A DNA stretch of 64,000 nt from NCBI RefSeq assembly GCF_003945595.2, contig NW_024104332.1, forward strand, positions 682,001-746,000, in the 5' to 3' direction. The number at the start of each line of letters is the position of its first letter. Position 1 is the stretch's first letter. Position numbers and translations under genes: made by a program. The notes beneath the pieces are model-generated. The model ran no database searches and had not been told where the DNA came from. It saw only the letters and a program-made list of their open reading frames with translations. Positions 45,301 through 58,300 of this stretch are shown in pieces. The DNA is from Pipra filicauda. Taxonomy: Eukaryota > Chordata > Aves > Passeriformes > Pipridae.

Positions 45301-48300
45301 GCAGTCCCTCGGCACTGCAGCGGAATCGCCTGCATTGCTCCCTGGAAGGAGGTACACTGGAAACATCAAAAGGAATTTGGATCTCTTCATGAGAGCACAA
45401 GCTATAACAAGGCAATTTTCAAGAGGGAGTAAACTCATTTTCATGTGATATGACAGGTGAACACAAAAACTGGAGGAAAGAGCCCAAAAGCACCTACCCC
45501 TTCTGCCTTTGCAAGACAGCTCCTTTCTTTTGCAGCCCATGCCAACTCACTTCAGCAGCTTCCTGAGGTCTGTGTGTGCCCCTCGCAAGGCCAGCCCAGC
45601 TGCTCTCAGCGAGAGCCGCTCTCTCTCCATCTGCCCCAGCCCGTCTCGTCCAGAGGGCACCACTCCCGGCAAAGCAGAAAGGCACCCATCTCCCAGCCAG
45701 CCCCGGGGGCTCGGACAGGCACGTGATGGACAGGATCTGTACAGTAAGCACTGAACACATTTGGAAAACAATTCTACCATCTGTCACCGCAGGTTTTACT
45801 CGATAAGCTCGAGCACAGAACCTTCAGCACGAACTTTGCTTCTGTTCTCCTCTCTTGGATTATATCCTGGGGGGGCAGAAATCATGTGGAGGAGGCTGTT
45901 TCTTAATGTCAGAGCAAGGGTAAGGCCAGGGCATTACTCAGGTGTCCTGTAATCCTGTCTTTGGGGAATAAAATTAACCTGGGACCACGTCTGTGTGCCT
46001 TATTACACGAGGATTCACACAGAGGCAGGAATGTGCAGCAAAACTGAAGTGCATCAGCTGTAGGACCCTTTTTTAAAAGAAACCCACTTTATTCACTACA
46101 TCTTCCTAAAGAAACAGAAAAGAATTTCTGATCTCTTTAAAATGCATGAACTTATGTAGCAACTTTCATACCATGAAACATTACAAGCTTGAGAAACAGC
46201 ATTTTTCTAAAGCTGGTAGGTAATAAAAATGAGGAAGGGAGCTCTGCCTGCCAGCTAAGCCCAACGCCCCACTTTTCACCACAAACCAGCCTTCCTTTCA
46301 CTTCAGTTAGTAACACCTGCTATTAAACATAGGGAAAAAACTTAATTACCTTGCTCTGGAGCACCCCTGAATTATCTCATTTCTGTAGGTCTGAACTTTC
46401 ACCTAAAGATAGCATTAATATGTCTTTTGCACTGATCACAAAGTCATAGCATTATTTTTTAATTGGGAGGAAAAGTATGTTTCTAGGCCAAGACCTTGTA
46501 TGCTAAATCTGTTCAAAGTGAACCTCTAAGGCTCTCCCAAAAAAACACTAAAAACAGGAGTTTATAGCAGAAATGCTGACAGATTATATTCCTGCCAGCA
46601 TAATATAACCTGACTCTAAGATAAATGTTTCATGAATTAAAAAAGTTGAAAAAAAGCTCCTCTGTTCAGCTTTGTTCTCAAGATGAAAGTGAATTATCTT
46701 TTTGTCTTCTAGTGACACTTGGATTTTTGTACTGCAGTCTGCAGAAAGCTGTAACCACAGGCAGTATTTAAACAGACATGACCGTGTGGGATTCTCTCCT
46801 CACTCAACTCCTGTAAGAGACATCAAACTCCCAACGATATAAGGAGGAAGAAAGGTTTTATGGCAAGCAGACACCTCCCTGTACCTGCTTCTGTGAAGAG
46901 AAAGAAAGGTCATCTCTAGTTGAAGAGATCACACAGGAGCACAGTCCCACCTGCACGGCCGTGACAGACCAGCCAGGGAAGGGGAGGGAGGAATTTCTTT
47001 TCTGGACCCATCATTCCTTTCAAAGGAAATAAATAGAAGAAAAAGTCCCTGGGGGCTATTGAAATTGTGTCAGTAACAGCAGAGCTGTACCTCACTCCCC
47101 TGGTTGATATTGGCAGGCGGCTTCATTAACAGAAGCCACCGTGTCTTACTCAACATTTGAAAGGCAGGTGAACAAACATCACCCTGCCTGCACCAAAAAA
47201 GCAACATCTGGGAACTGCATTTCTCCTATCCAGAGTAACTCCCAGAGTTTAAATGTTCCAGCAAGGGAATGGTCAGCAGCAGCAGGGCTGGCCAGGGAAA
47301 TTTTGTGTGCCGAAGCCTGTTAACTGCAGACTTTGCAGTTTAAATTAACTTGGTATTCCAGTGCTTTGCAAAACATACCAACTATTTGCAGGAGAGCGAT
47401 GCCTGAGTGACAGAAACCTGGTAGGGCTGCCTAACACTAAACATCATGAGCTCTATTGCTTTAAAGTAGAAAAGATCAAAAATATGAATTATAAATGAGC
47501 GGAAGTTGCTGGTGGAATATAACTGGAAAAGTTATGAGTGCAGTGCAAGTATAGAAAAAATATACAATAATTTCTGCTGGCTTTGAAAACTAAATTATAT
47601 GAAGCCAGAATAAAACAATGAATACATAATTTATTTATATATAAGAAAAAGTGAGAGGACTACACATGGGAAATCCTTTCTTCTTATCTGACTATGACAA
47701 GTTGATTATCAGTCTGAAGGACTTTGGTGCTCTTAAAACCTGAAGCTCAATTTTGGCCAAATACCAAACTATTGCTTACTGTGAATTCATACCAGAACAA
47801 TGTTGGGTTTTTTTTTTTCCTAGCAGGAGAAAGGAAAAACTAAGAGGCTTTAACTGAAAAAGACAGTATAGAGAGAAAAGCAGCTACAAACACAACTGTG
47901 ATTACTAAATAAGACAAATGAGGTGGCCCAAAAGTTTCAAAAACAGAAAGGAAAAAGAAGAAGTTGAAGAATTTCTTCCCTTCAAAGAGTCAGCATAAAT
48001 CAAGAGTAAGCCAATAAGATCAAAGTTATCGCTTGTCTGACAGCCATTGGGAGAGTGTTTACTTCTCTTGGTATAAAGGAATTTGTAAGCCTGCTGCATT
48101 CACAGTGTGAATTTTGTTCTGGCAGTCACTCTGCATCAAATGCACCTCAGCCAAATTTCGAATGGCAGATGCACAGTGAAAATACCACAGCGAGAAGAGC
48201 AAAAAAGGGCAAACCTCACCGAACGTGGCTGCAGTTCTCTTCCACCAACCCGCAACTGCTGAACAGCTCTCTTGAAGTCAGGTTCTTCTTTGATTTCTGT

Positions 48301-51300
48301 TTCCTCACTAACCAAAAGGAAGGGAATGACTAGTTCCCAATGTGGGGGGCTTGGCAAAGAAACCAGGATCTGAACGGAAAGGGGGAAGGCACACCACTTG
48401 CTCACCACGATCTGGTTTTCCCAACTACTGCTGCTATGGGAATAACAGGATTGTTGACCTGAATAACCAGGATCAGAGAAGAGAATCCAGACTGTTTAGC
48501 TAGAAGCAATGAAGAAGTTATTCATTGGAAAAAGAAGTCACTGAAATAAGAAAAAAACGAACTTTTAAAAAGTCAAAATTGAAAAAATAATAGATCACCA
48601 GTGTCTGAGGAGAAAACATTGCAATCAGCTTTTACAAACACGCTGTCTACAGATTCTCTACAGCAAATCCTGCTTACACCATCTACATATTCCAAGTGAA
48701 ATGAGAAGAAAAAGATTGCAGGTGCCTATCAAAAATAATGCTAATGTTCTGTAATTTCAAATTCAGAATTCTGTAATGACTCTACATCAAACGTACATCA
48801 ATATTTCCGGAAATGAGATTTTCTAGAGAAAAGAGAAAAGTAAAGCAGGAAGGTCTGCAAGCTATGGAAATAGTTCCATCTTTAGTAACTCTGCTGGACA
48901 TCTAAGTTCTATTCAGCTTTCCAAGCACAAATATAATTGCTGCCTGAGTATCTCATTAATATGACAGTTAGCTTCCTTTACATTAGGAACAGGCAAAATT
49001 TGTCTCATAGACTTGCGTGCTTCATATATTATGGGCCTTACATGTTTTTTGGGGTCTTGCTAAAATACAGATGCAGTGTGAAAAGGCCTCATCCTTTATG
49101 TCACTGCCTTCCACGAGGAGGGATCACAAAACGAAACAGATCTGGGCCTTACTGAAGCTAAAGACAACATTATTCCCAGTTTCACTCCTGGAATGAGGAC
49201 ACTGGGTAATGCCTTGGCAAGAAAAAACTTCCACCTGATGTCAAGCCTATGAATTTACCTTTGCCAATAAATATGCTCATGCTCAGAACAAAGCTGGGTA
49301 AATACACCCTTCTGACTTTGGCCATACAAAGCATTCCCACTGGAAGTACCTTGCTGAATCTCAGTCTGAGGGTTACCAGGGGTACTCTTTCATCATAGCA
49401 CTGCTGCCAGTAAAAAGCTGTCTTCAGACTCGGTAGAAATGGAATTAGGTAAAACACCAATTCTGAAATTCCTACCTGCTTTATAGAGTTTATTGATCAT
49501 TCCACAGAATAATTATTTTAATCATTAAAAATACACTCTAGTGGTTTAGCTTTGCTAAGCTTAATAATATTTCCCAATAAACTTAATGGCTGAAATGACA
49601 CAGGAATAAATATATTTTTTAATCCATCAATACTTGCTCTGTAACTGGTGACTGGACTTACAAGACCAGAGAGTCTATTTATGTCACCTTCAAAGCAGCA
49701 CATGTAGGGGGCTGAAACCAGAAAATCTTTACTGGGAACATTCCACAACAAAACAAATGTCATAAAAAGTTATAAATACATAAATACATAGACCTTCACA
49801 TGCAAGAAGATAAGTCAAATAAAACAAATTGAAAAAAATTATTCCAAAGCAAGAAGAACACTTCTCCCAGAATGTCTTTGTCAGGGGTGATAAAAACATT
49901 TAGCAAGTGAGAAGCAAGAGCTCTTAATCTGTTTTAGCACCATTTTCCCAAGGTGCTCACATCATGGCACAAGACTGCAGAGATACTGAAGAGAAGCAAA
50001 ACTCCTGGCAGCCTTTTCAGAGACCTCTTATAAAATTGCAGCATGATTACGTTACCTCTTAAATTAAAAAAAGTTTCTGACGAGGTTCAGCCTGTCAGAG
50101 CTGCAAGAATTAGATCTGGGACCAAATGTATTGTGACTAAGCTCAACGCTGTATAAATATTAGATCCATTATTCAAACAACTCGCAGGACACCACGAGCT
50201 TGATTTTACAGCGACAAAAACTCCCCGTGAAATCTCCTTCCCAGGATTTTTCCCCAGTAAGAGTTGTGGCTTGGGCCCCCGTCTGAGCAGCAAGGAACTG
50301 TAAACAGCAGGGTCCCACTGAAGGAGCTGGATCATGTGTGCAGCCTCAGACAAAGCAATGCCAGCCTTGGGGCTGGTGAGTTATTAACAGCAGCCTGCTC
50401 TGTAATTGTCGCCGAACTAATCTCATTGACACATACAAGTTAGGAAATAGAGGGCTCATTAACAAAGCCTCCAGCCTTTATTAGATCATATAAATAACCA
50501 AGAGTGCCTGCAAAAGATCGATTACAGCCTTTAAACGTTTACAGAATCAGTGTTTAATTAAGACAATTTTAATATGCAAATCAAGCCTAATTATCATCAT
50601 TTGTTAATGTTAGTCTGCCTGGGTTCTAAACAGCTTCGGCTGCAAATATGGTAACATGATCATATTTCTGCTGCCTTTTTTTTTTTCCTCAGAAGAACTG
50701 CAGAGGAAATGATCAAGTTGTGCTTCCAGTGTGTACAAAGGCTTTCAAACCCAAGTTTCCATTTCCTGTTTGGAGATGAAGGTCAAAAAGTGCTCAGTGT
50801 AGCAGAAAATCTAGTGGAAATATTATGCATTTCTTCACCCACTATTTTGTAGAGTGCTTTAATTAATGTATTTCCTTCAAAGCACCCAACCCCTCCGGGA
50901 GCTCCTTCTGATGAAAATCTGCCCCTGTTCAATGCAGTGATCGAATGGGTGGGTTTCTAACACAGGCCATTGGCACTCAGAAGCTGATATTGGGACTTTT
51001 TTCCTTCCTCACTCCTCTTCCCTGGCAGTGGTAACCCTCCAATGGTGGGAAGCCACAGCGTTATGGCAAAGCCCCTGGAAATTCCAGTGTAAAAAAACCA
51101 GGAGAACAGCACGGCCTACAGCAACGTGATGGGAGGAGCAGGCAGGGAGGAATACAAAGCAGCAAGGGAGAAAAAAAAGTCTGTTTGTTTCTTGAAAAAG
51201 CAAATTAAAGCCTGGAAGCCCCAGTGAATTTGTTTTGGGAAAGAGGGTGGGGCAGCTGCAAAACAATCCCGGTAAAAATAATTCCCTTTTCCTGACATTG

Positions 51301-52059
51301 CTGCTCTCCTGCCACCAGGATGAGCCACACAGATTAAAATGAAGGCAGAGAACCACTCACTGTTGGGCACTATTGATTTGTCACTGAATGCTTTACACGC
51401 TGACAGTGGGGGAAATACGAAATGTTCCTGTTTGCAACATTTTATAATATGGAAGGTCACTTCTTTGTTTTTCTTTGCCATTAAGTTTTCTTTCCTCATA
51501 TTCCCAACACTTCAGAGCCTGTAGCTGCCAAGCCCTCAGCTGGTTGAGGGCAAAAGGAAAACTTTCTGCTTTTACTCGTTCTGTAATATATTCAGTATTT
51601 CTAAGGAGAAGAAGTCCTCACAGAAAGAAAAAAAGGACATGCAGTTACTGTAGGCCATGAGTCTTTCAAGACAGAATGAATAAAACTAAAAATCAGAGGA
51701 GGAATAAAATACAAGAAGTAACTTGAAAAGCCCCCAGTTCAAATGGGAGCAGAGTGGCTTTCATCAGTCTTGACTGACTTGTGGATGAACAGACTTCACC
51801 CAGGAACTGCACTGGGTACAGCCACGGCTGGGTAGAGATCTGTCAGGCAGTCACTTCCCAGCTCCTTTTTTCGAAGGTGCTCTCTGGAGGCAGCCTTGGA
51901 GAATGGGGCATGTTCAATAAGATCTGGGCCTGCCATTGCTGACACAGCACATCCACATGGCAGGTGAGATAGGCTGAGGGACAAACATGATGGTGAATAT
52001 CTGAACCTGAGGAAACCACAGGAATTTGAACGGAGTCATGAGGGAATGGCCTGAAGTTG
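42391..52059. other. Unannotated intron segment
   Basis: Mostly AT-rich. Two GC-richer patches at about 45230-45340 and 45590-45720 have overlapping frames on both strands and a few CpGs. No protein family, RNA gene or repeat recognised. Confidence 0.5.
42921..42950 (+). repeat. (TAA)n-like microsatellite
   Basis: Interrupted TAA/AAT units with GTAA and TGA breaks. Confidence 0.75.
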
Positions 52060-52303
52060 TATCAGGGGATGTTTAGATTGGATCTTAGAAAAAGGTTCTT
52101 CTCCCAGAGGGTGGTTGGGCACTGAACAGGCTCCCCAGGGCAGTGGGCACAGCCCCAAGGCTGACAGAGCTCAAGGAGTGTTTGGATGATGCTCTCAGGC
52201 ACATGGTGTGACTCTCGGGGATGATCTTGTGCAGGGCCAGAGGTTGGGCTCGATGATCCTTGTGGGTGCTTTCCAACTCTGCATATTCTGTGTGATTTTC
52301 TGT
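52060..52303 (+). mobile_element. CR1 LINE fragment, 3' end
   Basis: Forward CR1 closely similar to 42165-42390: GGCACTGAACAGGCTCCCCA, GCTCAAGGAGTGTTTGGATG, ending CATATTCTGTGTGATTTTC. Confidence 0.9.
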
Positions 52304-55300
52304 ATGGAAGTCAGCACTGAAAAGTTTAATCTTCCTAAAGGTCTCTAGTAACTTTTATGAAAGATGTTGACACTTTCTTACTTATCCTTCACTAGATAAA
52401 ATGGCCAGGATTTTCACAGAGCCTATGGAGGCTGGAATTTCAGTGGAACTTTGCATAATGAGTGAAACAAGTATACATCGAGGAAATACCTGCAAATCCA
52501 AGAGCAGGGGAGAAAGACTGGAAATCAAATGCAAACTTGGGCACATCTAGTAGGCTTAGTGGAGAGGTTTTGTGCTCAGACACACCACAGAGCTGTTCCA
52601 TCAGGACTAGGACAGGGAAGGGAAGAAAGGAGCAGTACTTCACAAGTTCAGGTCATGCCAACATTTGCTGCAGCGCTGCAATGCTGCCTTGGCTGGTTTT
52701 TCTTAGGGGATGTTTCCCTTAAATGGGAAGTCAACAGCCCTGCTGCATTTCACAGAACAGTAACTGGTGGGATAATTCACAGCTGAGGATTCACAGTCAT
52801 TTTCCTGGTCACCTCCATGATACTCAGTAACACTGGGTAAGAGACACTCCTCTCTGTTCCAGAGGAAACTTCCCAGACCATGGGAAGTGCTGTGCCCTGG
52901 GACACCTGCTCTGGTTTTCCAATCCATTTCCATACAAAACCAGCTACTTCTGAGGAAAGTTCTCTTATGGAACAGGTAGCTATGCTGTCCATAAGTATTA
53001 GTTCCTGTTCTCAAGTATAAACTGCTATTCATATAAAAAAGACATGGAATATATTTTGACATGTTTTATGGTCTCATTATATGCAGACAAATGACCATTC
53101 ACTTTTGTATCCTGCTAAAGGTGATGGAAAGGTAAAAAATTCTCCAACTCCCTTCTGTCTCAGCAAGATGAAACAGCACCTGAGTCAGACACAGATCTGA
53201 TAACTTCCCATGATACATAGATATAACTCACAGTAGATATTACTGTCAAAAACCAGAGAGTTTTAAAAATTAATTCAGAAAAAACCTATCTGCATTAGAC
53301 ATGCACATCAACAACTCTGCTCCATAACAATGTTCAGGCATCTTCCGAATTAAATGCTGCTTCTTATGTAGAGATCTTCTCTGGGTTCAATCACTTGAAC
53401 ATCCCAGTTCAAGAACACTGGTACAAGAACTGTCATAAATAAAAAGTACTACTTGAACAGCATTTACAGCCTGGAACAGGTTAAGCATCTCTTGAATTCT
53501 TACTCTCCAACAACAATGGAATTAGTGCCCATTTTACAATGTGGAGAAAGGGAAGTCCGTTGGTGTATGTAGCTGAAAGCTGTTGGAGGAACCCTGACAC
53601 TCTGTTTAAGCAGAGCAGGGCAACTCCAAATTTCATTCCATTCCTCAGATACACTGAGCACTCAGCACAACTATTGGACTATTACATGTGTTTTGCAGGT
53701 GAAAATTTTCAACGCATGATTTTGATTAGTAAAGAATGAAATACAACTTAAGCTGTGTCTTTTCAGAAGACAAAAAATTATATATTTTTTCAAATGATAA
53801 GTCCTTATTTGATAAATTTCTCTCTTATGGGTTTCATTATAAATCTCCAACATACTATTTTCATTTTTGCTCATTCTCCTTTTTTGGCTCCCTCATCACT
53901 AGGGTCAGCATACACAGTTATTTCTTGATCTGGGAAGCAAAGCTCTTTAATTAATTTTACTGGCATTGTAATTTTTCAGTTGAAGCCAGATCTTTTCTGA
54001 TTACTGAAAGGCAGACAAGTAAAGATCCTTTTTTTAAAGCTAGAAAAAATTTAATGTAACAAAAACATTTAACAAAAAGAAGCTCAAAAGGAAAACGCAT
54101 AAACCACTTTAAATGCAGATGACCTATAACTTGTATTCCACCCCTGCAAATTTTCAAATAAAACTCTAAAATCCCAAGGTGCAGGGAATTCTCAGGATGC
54201 CCTGGGCACCCCTGCAGGAGGAGCTGAGGCTGGGCTGGCTGTGGGGTCCCTGGCATGTCCGGGCCCTGCCCTCTGCACCAGCTGTGCTGTTTTACAGCGG
54301 GGTCACTGCAACGACACGGCAGAGCTGGGGGCCAAGCTCCAAAATAAATTCACGCCCTCACATGTCTTCAAGCCACATGTGGAGGACCTCTTATGCACAG
54401 TTAGGAATATATGGCCAGAGGAGCCCCTCGGGTCTCCTCAGGATGTACATCTACCCACGGTACATGACAAGATGGCACAAGAGGTATTGCACTATGAGAT
54501 ACCACGTTATGCTCATTTTCTCTTCAGTGAACTGAACTGCAAATAAATGACCCAGAAACCAGCAGGAAATGAGGACATATCACCAACAGGGTTTTATAAA
54601 TATTATTTGTTAGAAGACGTAACTCTCTTGACAATATATGACCCATGACTAATTTCAGGGGGTCAAGGTGATCTTTGCCCTCCTCTGTGTAGAGTATTAT
54701 TCTTCTCTAGAGAAGTTCAGAGGTTAATGAATAAAGTGCCAGCAAAGAAGAAATGAGACTAAGCAAGAAAATGCTCGTTCTCAGTCTCTGCTATAAATAA
54801 TGCTCTCATTAAAATTCTGCCTTGGAAGAAAGGCAAGTCCATTAGTCTAGGAGCTAATTTTTACTGGCTCCTTAGATGTATGCATATTAAAAATTCAGCT
54901 TTTATAATTGCCAGCCATCAACCACCTAGTCAGTGCTGTTCTTGGAGTTTTTAATTATTTACTTCATTTGCATAGACACTCCAATTTATGATCAACCATT
55001 TAGTTATCAAGGGACAGTTTTAGTAATTCCTCTTTTATGTTTTTATTTATTCCTTCTGTATCCCTTGCAGGAGGGCTGAGAGGACCTTGCCCAAGGTGTG
55101 TGGCAGTGGGATGGGCTCAACCTGGCACCTGCAGCCTTCCTACACTATGGCCACAGTACATGGAAGCTTCTGAATACCTGTGTCCCACCTCAGAGCATCA
55201 CAGCAGGGTGCAAGGACAGCCCTCCTACCCGCTGCCTTCACCTCCTCTTCCTCAGCTGTTGCTGAAGGTCCTTGCCTTGTACCTTGGCCTCAAAAGGGGA

Positions 55301-58300
55301 GGGAGGAGCTCACACCTGGGAACTGCCTCTTTGCTACAAGTGCTCTGGCCCTTTGCCCCACAGCTGTTCCCCTTTGGGTTTTCAGTCTGGGTTCTCCTCC
55401 TCCCACAACCTTGCTCTGCTGGCTGAAGATAAAACTGCTGCAAAACCTCCTCCAGTACTGCCCTTCCTCAGTACCAACAGGTCCCAGCCTCTACTTATGA
55501 GCAAACAGGACACCTTTCTCCTCAAAATGCTGTCTGTCCAGTTCCTTGGACACACGAAGAGGACAAAAAACCTGGGATGGCTCAGGCTGTGAAACGAGTG
55601 AGTTCTGCAGTCGCACAGGAGCCCCCCCATCCCATGGCTCCCCCCGAGCAGCCAGGCTGCATTCCTGCTGCCAAGGCACTCTTCTGCTGGACATGGGCCA
55701 CCCCAGGGCACCACTGGCCCAAAGCCAGCACTGAATCTTGAAAAGCCACCCAATTTTTCGTTCCTCCTTAGAAACAACTGAATTATCGAACGCCAGACGG
55801 GCCGTTTCTCTTCAGCGTTCAACGGCAGCTCCGGTAACAATGGGAGTGATTGATTTGTAATCCCTGGTATCATTGTGTCCTCCCTGGGCACCATCTCTGA
55901 CGGCGTTTTGCAGACAGGATACCAGACAGCAAATGCGAAGGGAGCGGAGCAGCCTTGCCTGGCAGGAAGGGAATTGATTACCAATCCCTCTTTCTGCCAG
56001 GCAGAATTTCTTTGCTGCAATTCATACTTTTCAATGGGCTGTCTACAGACAGCCTCCAGAAGGCTTTGGGGGAAGTGAGGGCAATGACACCAGAGATTAC
56101 AAATCAATCACTATTATAGAGCCTTTTATTCGGTAGAAGCTTCCGAGCACAAAACAGATACCAAAAATATACAATACGTCCTGACTCTTTGCTGTTTCCT
56201 TTCCTTTAGCCCTTTTATGCCCTGTTTTCCTCCTGACACCACTTTCTTTTCTTTTCCTGCTTTCACTTCCATCTTTCTTACTACTAAGTTTTCATTTATA
56301 CTTGATTTTACCTTTCTATCATCTTTCTCACTCCTAGCCCACACCACCCATAGTTACCTGATATGGAAGTAAAACACGATCTATGCACTCTGTGCTGTCA
56401 TCTCACCTCTTGTTCACTCCCAGATCCCTCCTCTCGAAAATGGGACAGTAACACTGACAGAGAATGGAGCAAGGTCTCACTAATTTATGTTTTCTTGAAG
56501 CCATTACTTAGATCATTCTGCCTGCTTTTGGTCATAGCATTATGTCAGGTTTAGCAGAACAGGATCCACAGAATAAGGAAAAAAGGTAGCAGAGAGCCTG
56601 GCAAAAGTTGATTGTAGTCCCTCAGCCACAGTATAAAACCTCCAGAGAAAGCTCCCCATCCATCAGGAAACACCCACACTGCTGGGGATGGAATGTGTGA
56701 CACTTCCCATCGGGGCATTAATTTTGTAAGGGATGTTGTGGGTGCTGCCAGGAGGAATCAGAACATTCTGTTATTCCATGAGACCAGTCCTGAACACCCA
56801 GCACACAGCTCTGATTTCACTCACACTCATGCTTTCTTTCATGTTTTAATTCACGTCCTGTTATTAATAGAAGTGCTGTCAGCTAGAACAAGTGAGGTAG
56901 GTATTGACAACATAGGTTTTTTGGGGGGGAAATAGACCTTTTTGAATAATAAGCTCGATCATGGAACAGGTCAGTTTAAATAAATCAACCGACACAAATG
57001 TGGTAAAATAAATATCAGCAGTGTCAAAAACCAGCTTCTAAAAATATTTGGCTTACTGAATCAAAACAACTTTCTATTCTAAAATATCAGTAAATTTACA
57101 GTTAAGTATATTTTTAGAAACTGAAAAATAGATCAAAATTGTCACAGGGGAATATCTAAAATTCTGTAGACATTACAGTTTGGTTTTGCAGAATAGAGAT
57201 TTTATCCACGTACTGATACACAGAAAGTTTTAAAAGTATTGAGTTTTCATCCCAATCTCTCTGAGTGCGGGACACAGCTCATGTCAGCCACCCTCCACAG
57301 TCAGATGGATGACCAGAGCCAGAGAGCAGCACTTTCCCAATAACCCCAGGGCAACAAAGCAGTGGGCTGAAGGCTGCAGGGAAACACTCTGCAGTGGGGT
57401 GTGAGTGCCATGAAAAGAGCACAGCTCACACAGCAAAGAGGGAAGCTGACATTTGATGCGTCTTGCAAAAAAAAAATCAACACCGTGTCCCTTCACACCT
57501 CATTCAAACCCTCGAGAAACACAGTGAGGTGCTGGAGGATGTGGGTTTTCCTAAGGTTTGTTCTGTTCTGGTGTATCTGTAGTTGGACAGAATTCTGCTG
57601 AAATCAACACGTGAAAAGATTAAAAAATAAAAATGAAAAAAATTTAAAAAGAGCCTGTGTGACCCGTTTTGCACATCTAACACAAGACATTCATATTAGA
57701 TCCCAAGTTCTGTTTCTGTCCTCTGATAAATTTTGTGACAGGAGCAGTTTTGGTCAGACATCCTTGGGCTCCCCAGGCCTTCAGCAGCACCAGGCACTGC
57801 CGAGTCCAAGGTCTGTGCTCTGCCCACCCCAAAAGTCCTTTTTGGGACTGAGCCCTCCCCGCTCCCCCAGGAGATGAAGAGAATTTTCACTGGGATGCTG
57901 CCTAACCTGTGAGAGAACCCTGTAAAATAAAGATGTTTCCACAGAAATATTTGGATTAATCAGGTTTTTATCGTTAAATTCTCTTCCTTCAGATAATTTT
58001 CAAACCGTGTTAAGAGTGATTTTGTGTTTAGGTCTGTAAGACATCCTTAGCCTCTCTAATTATTTGGAAAACTATATACAACAATAATTGTGTTTTCTCT
58101 ATTGACTCAACTATTGGAAATCTTGGGATTTCCACAAAATATTTCTTTTTATTATGCCATTTCTGACAGTTGAATATTGCTGAAAATAAATAGCAGGTGA
58201 TTGTTTAACACCCTCTTACTGCACGTTACTTATGAAGATTGTTCTAAATTGATAAAGACAGAACCAATTTATCTAACCAGAGTTACTTAATACCAGAATG

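Noticed and set aside
55382..56107. 241-codon minus-strand frame, longest in the window
   Set aside because: No domain or family resemblance and competing frames on the plus strand. Kept only as a low-interest finding for the surrounding block.
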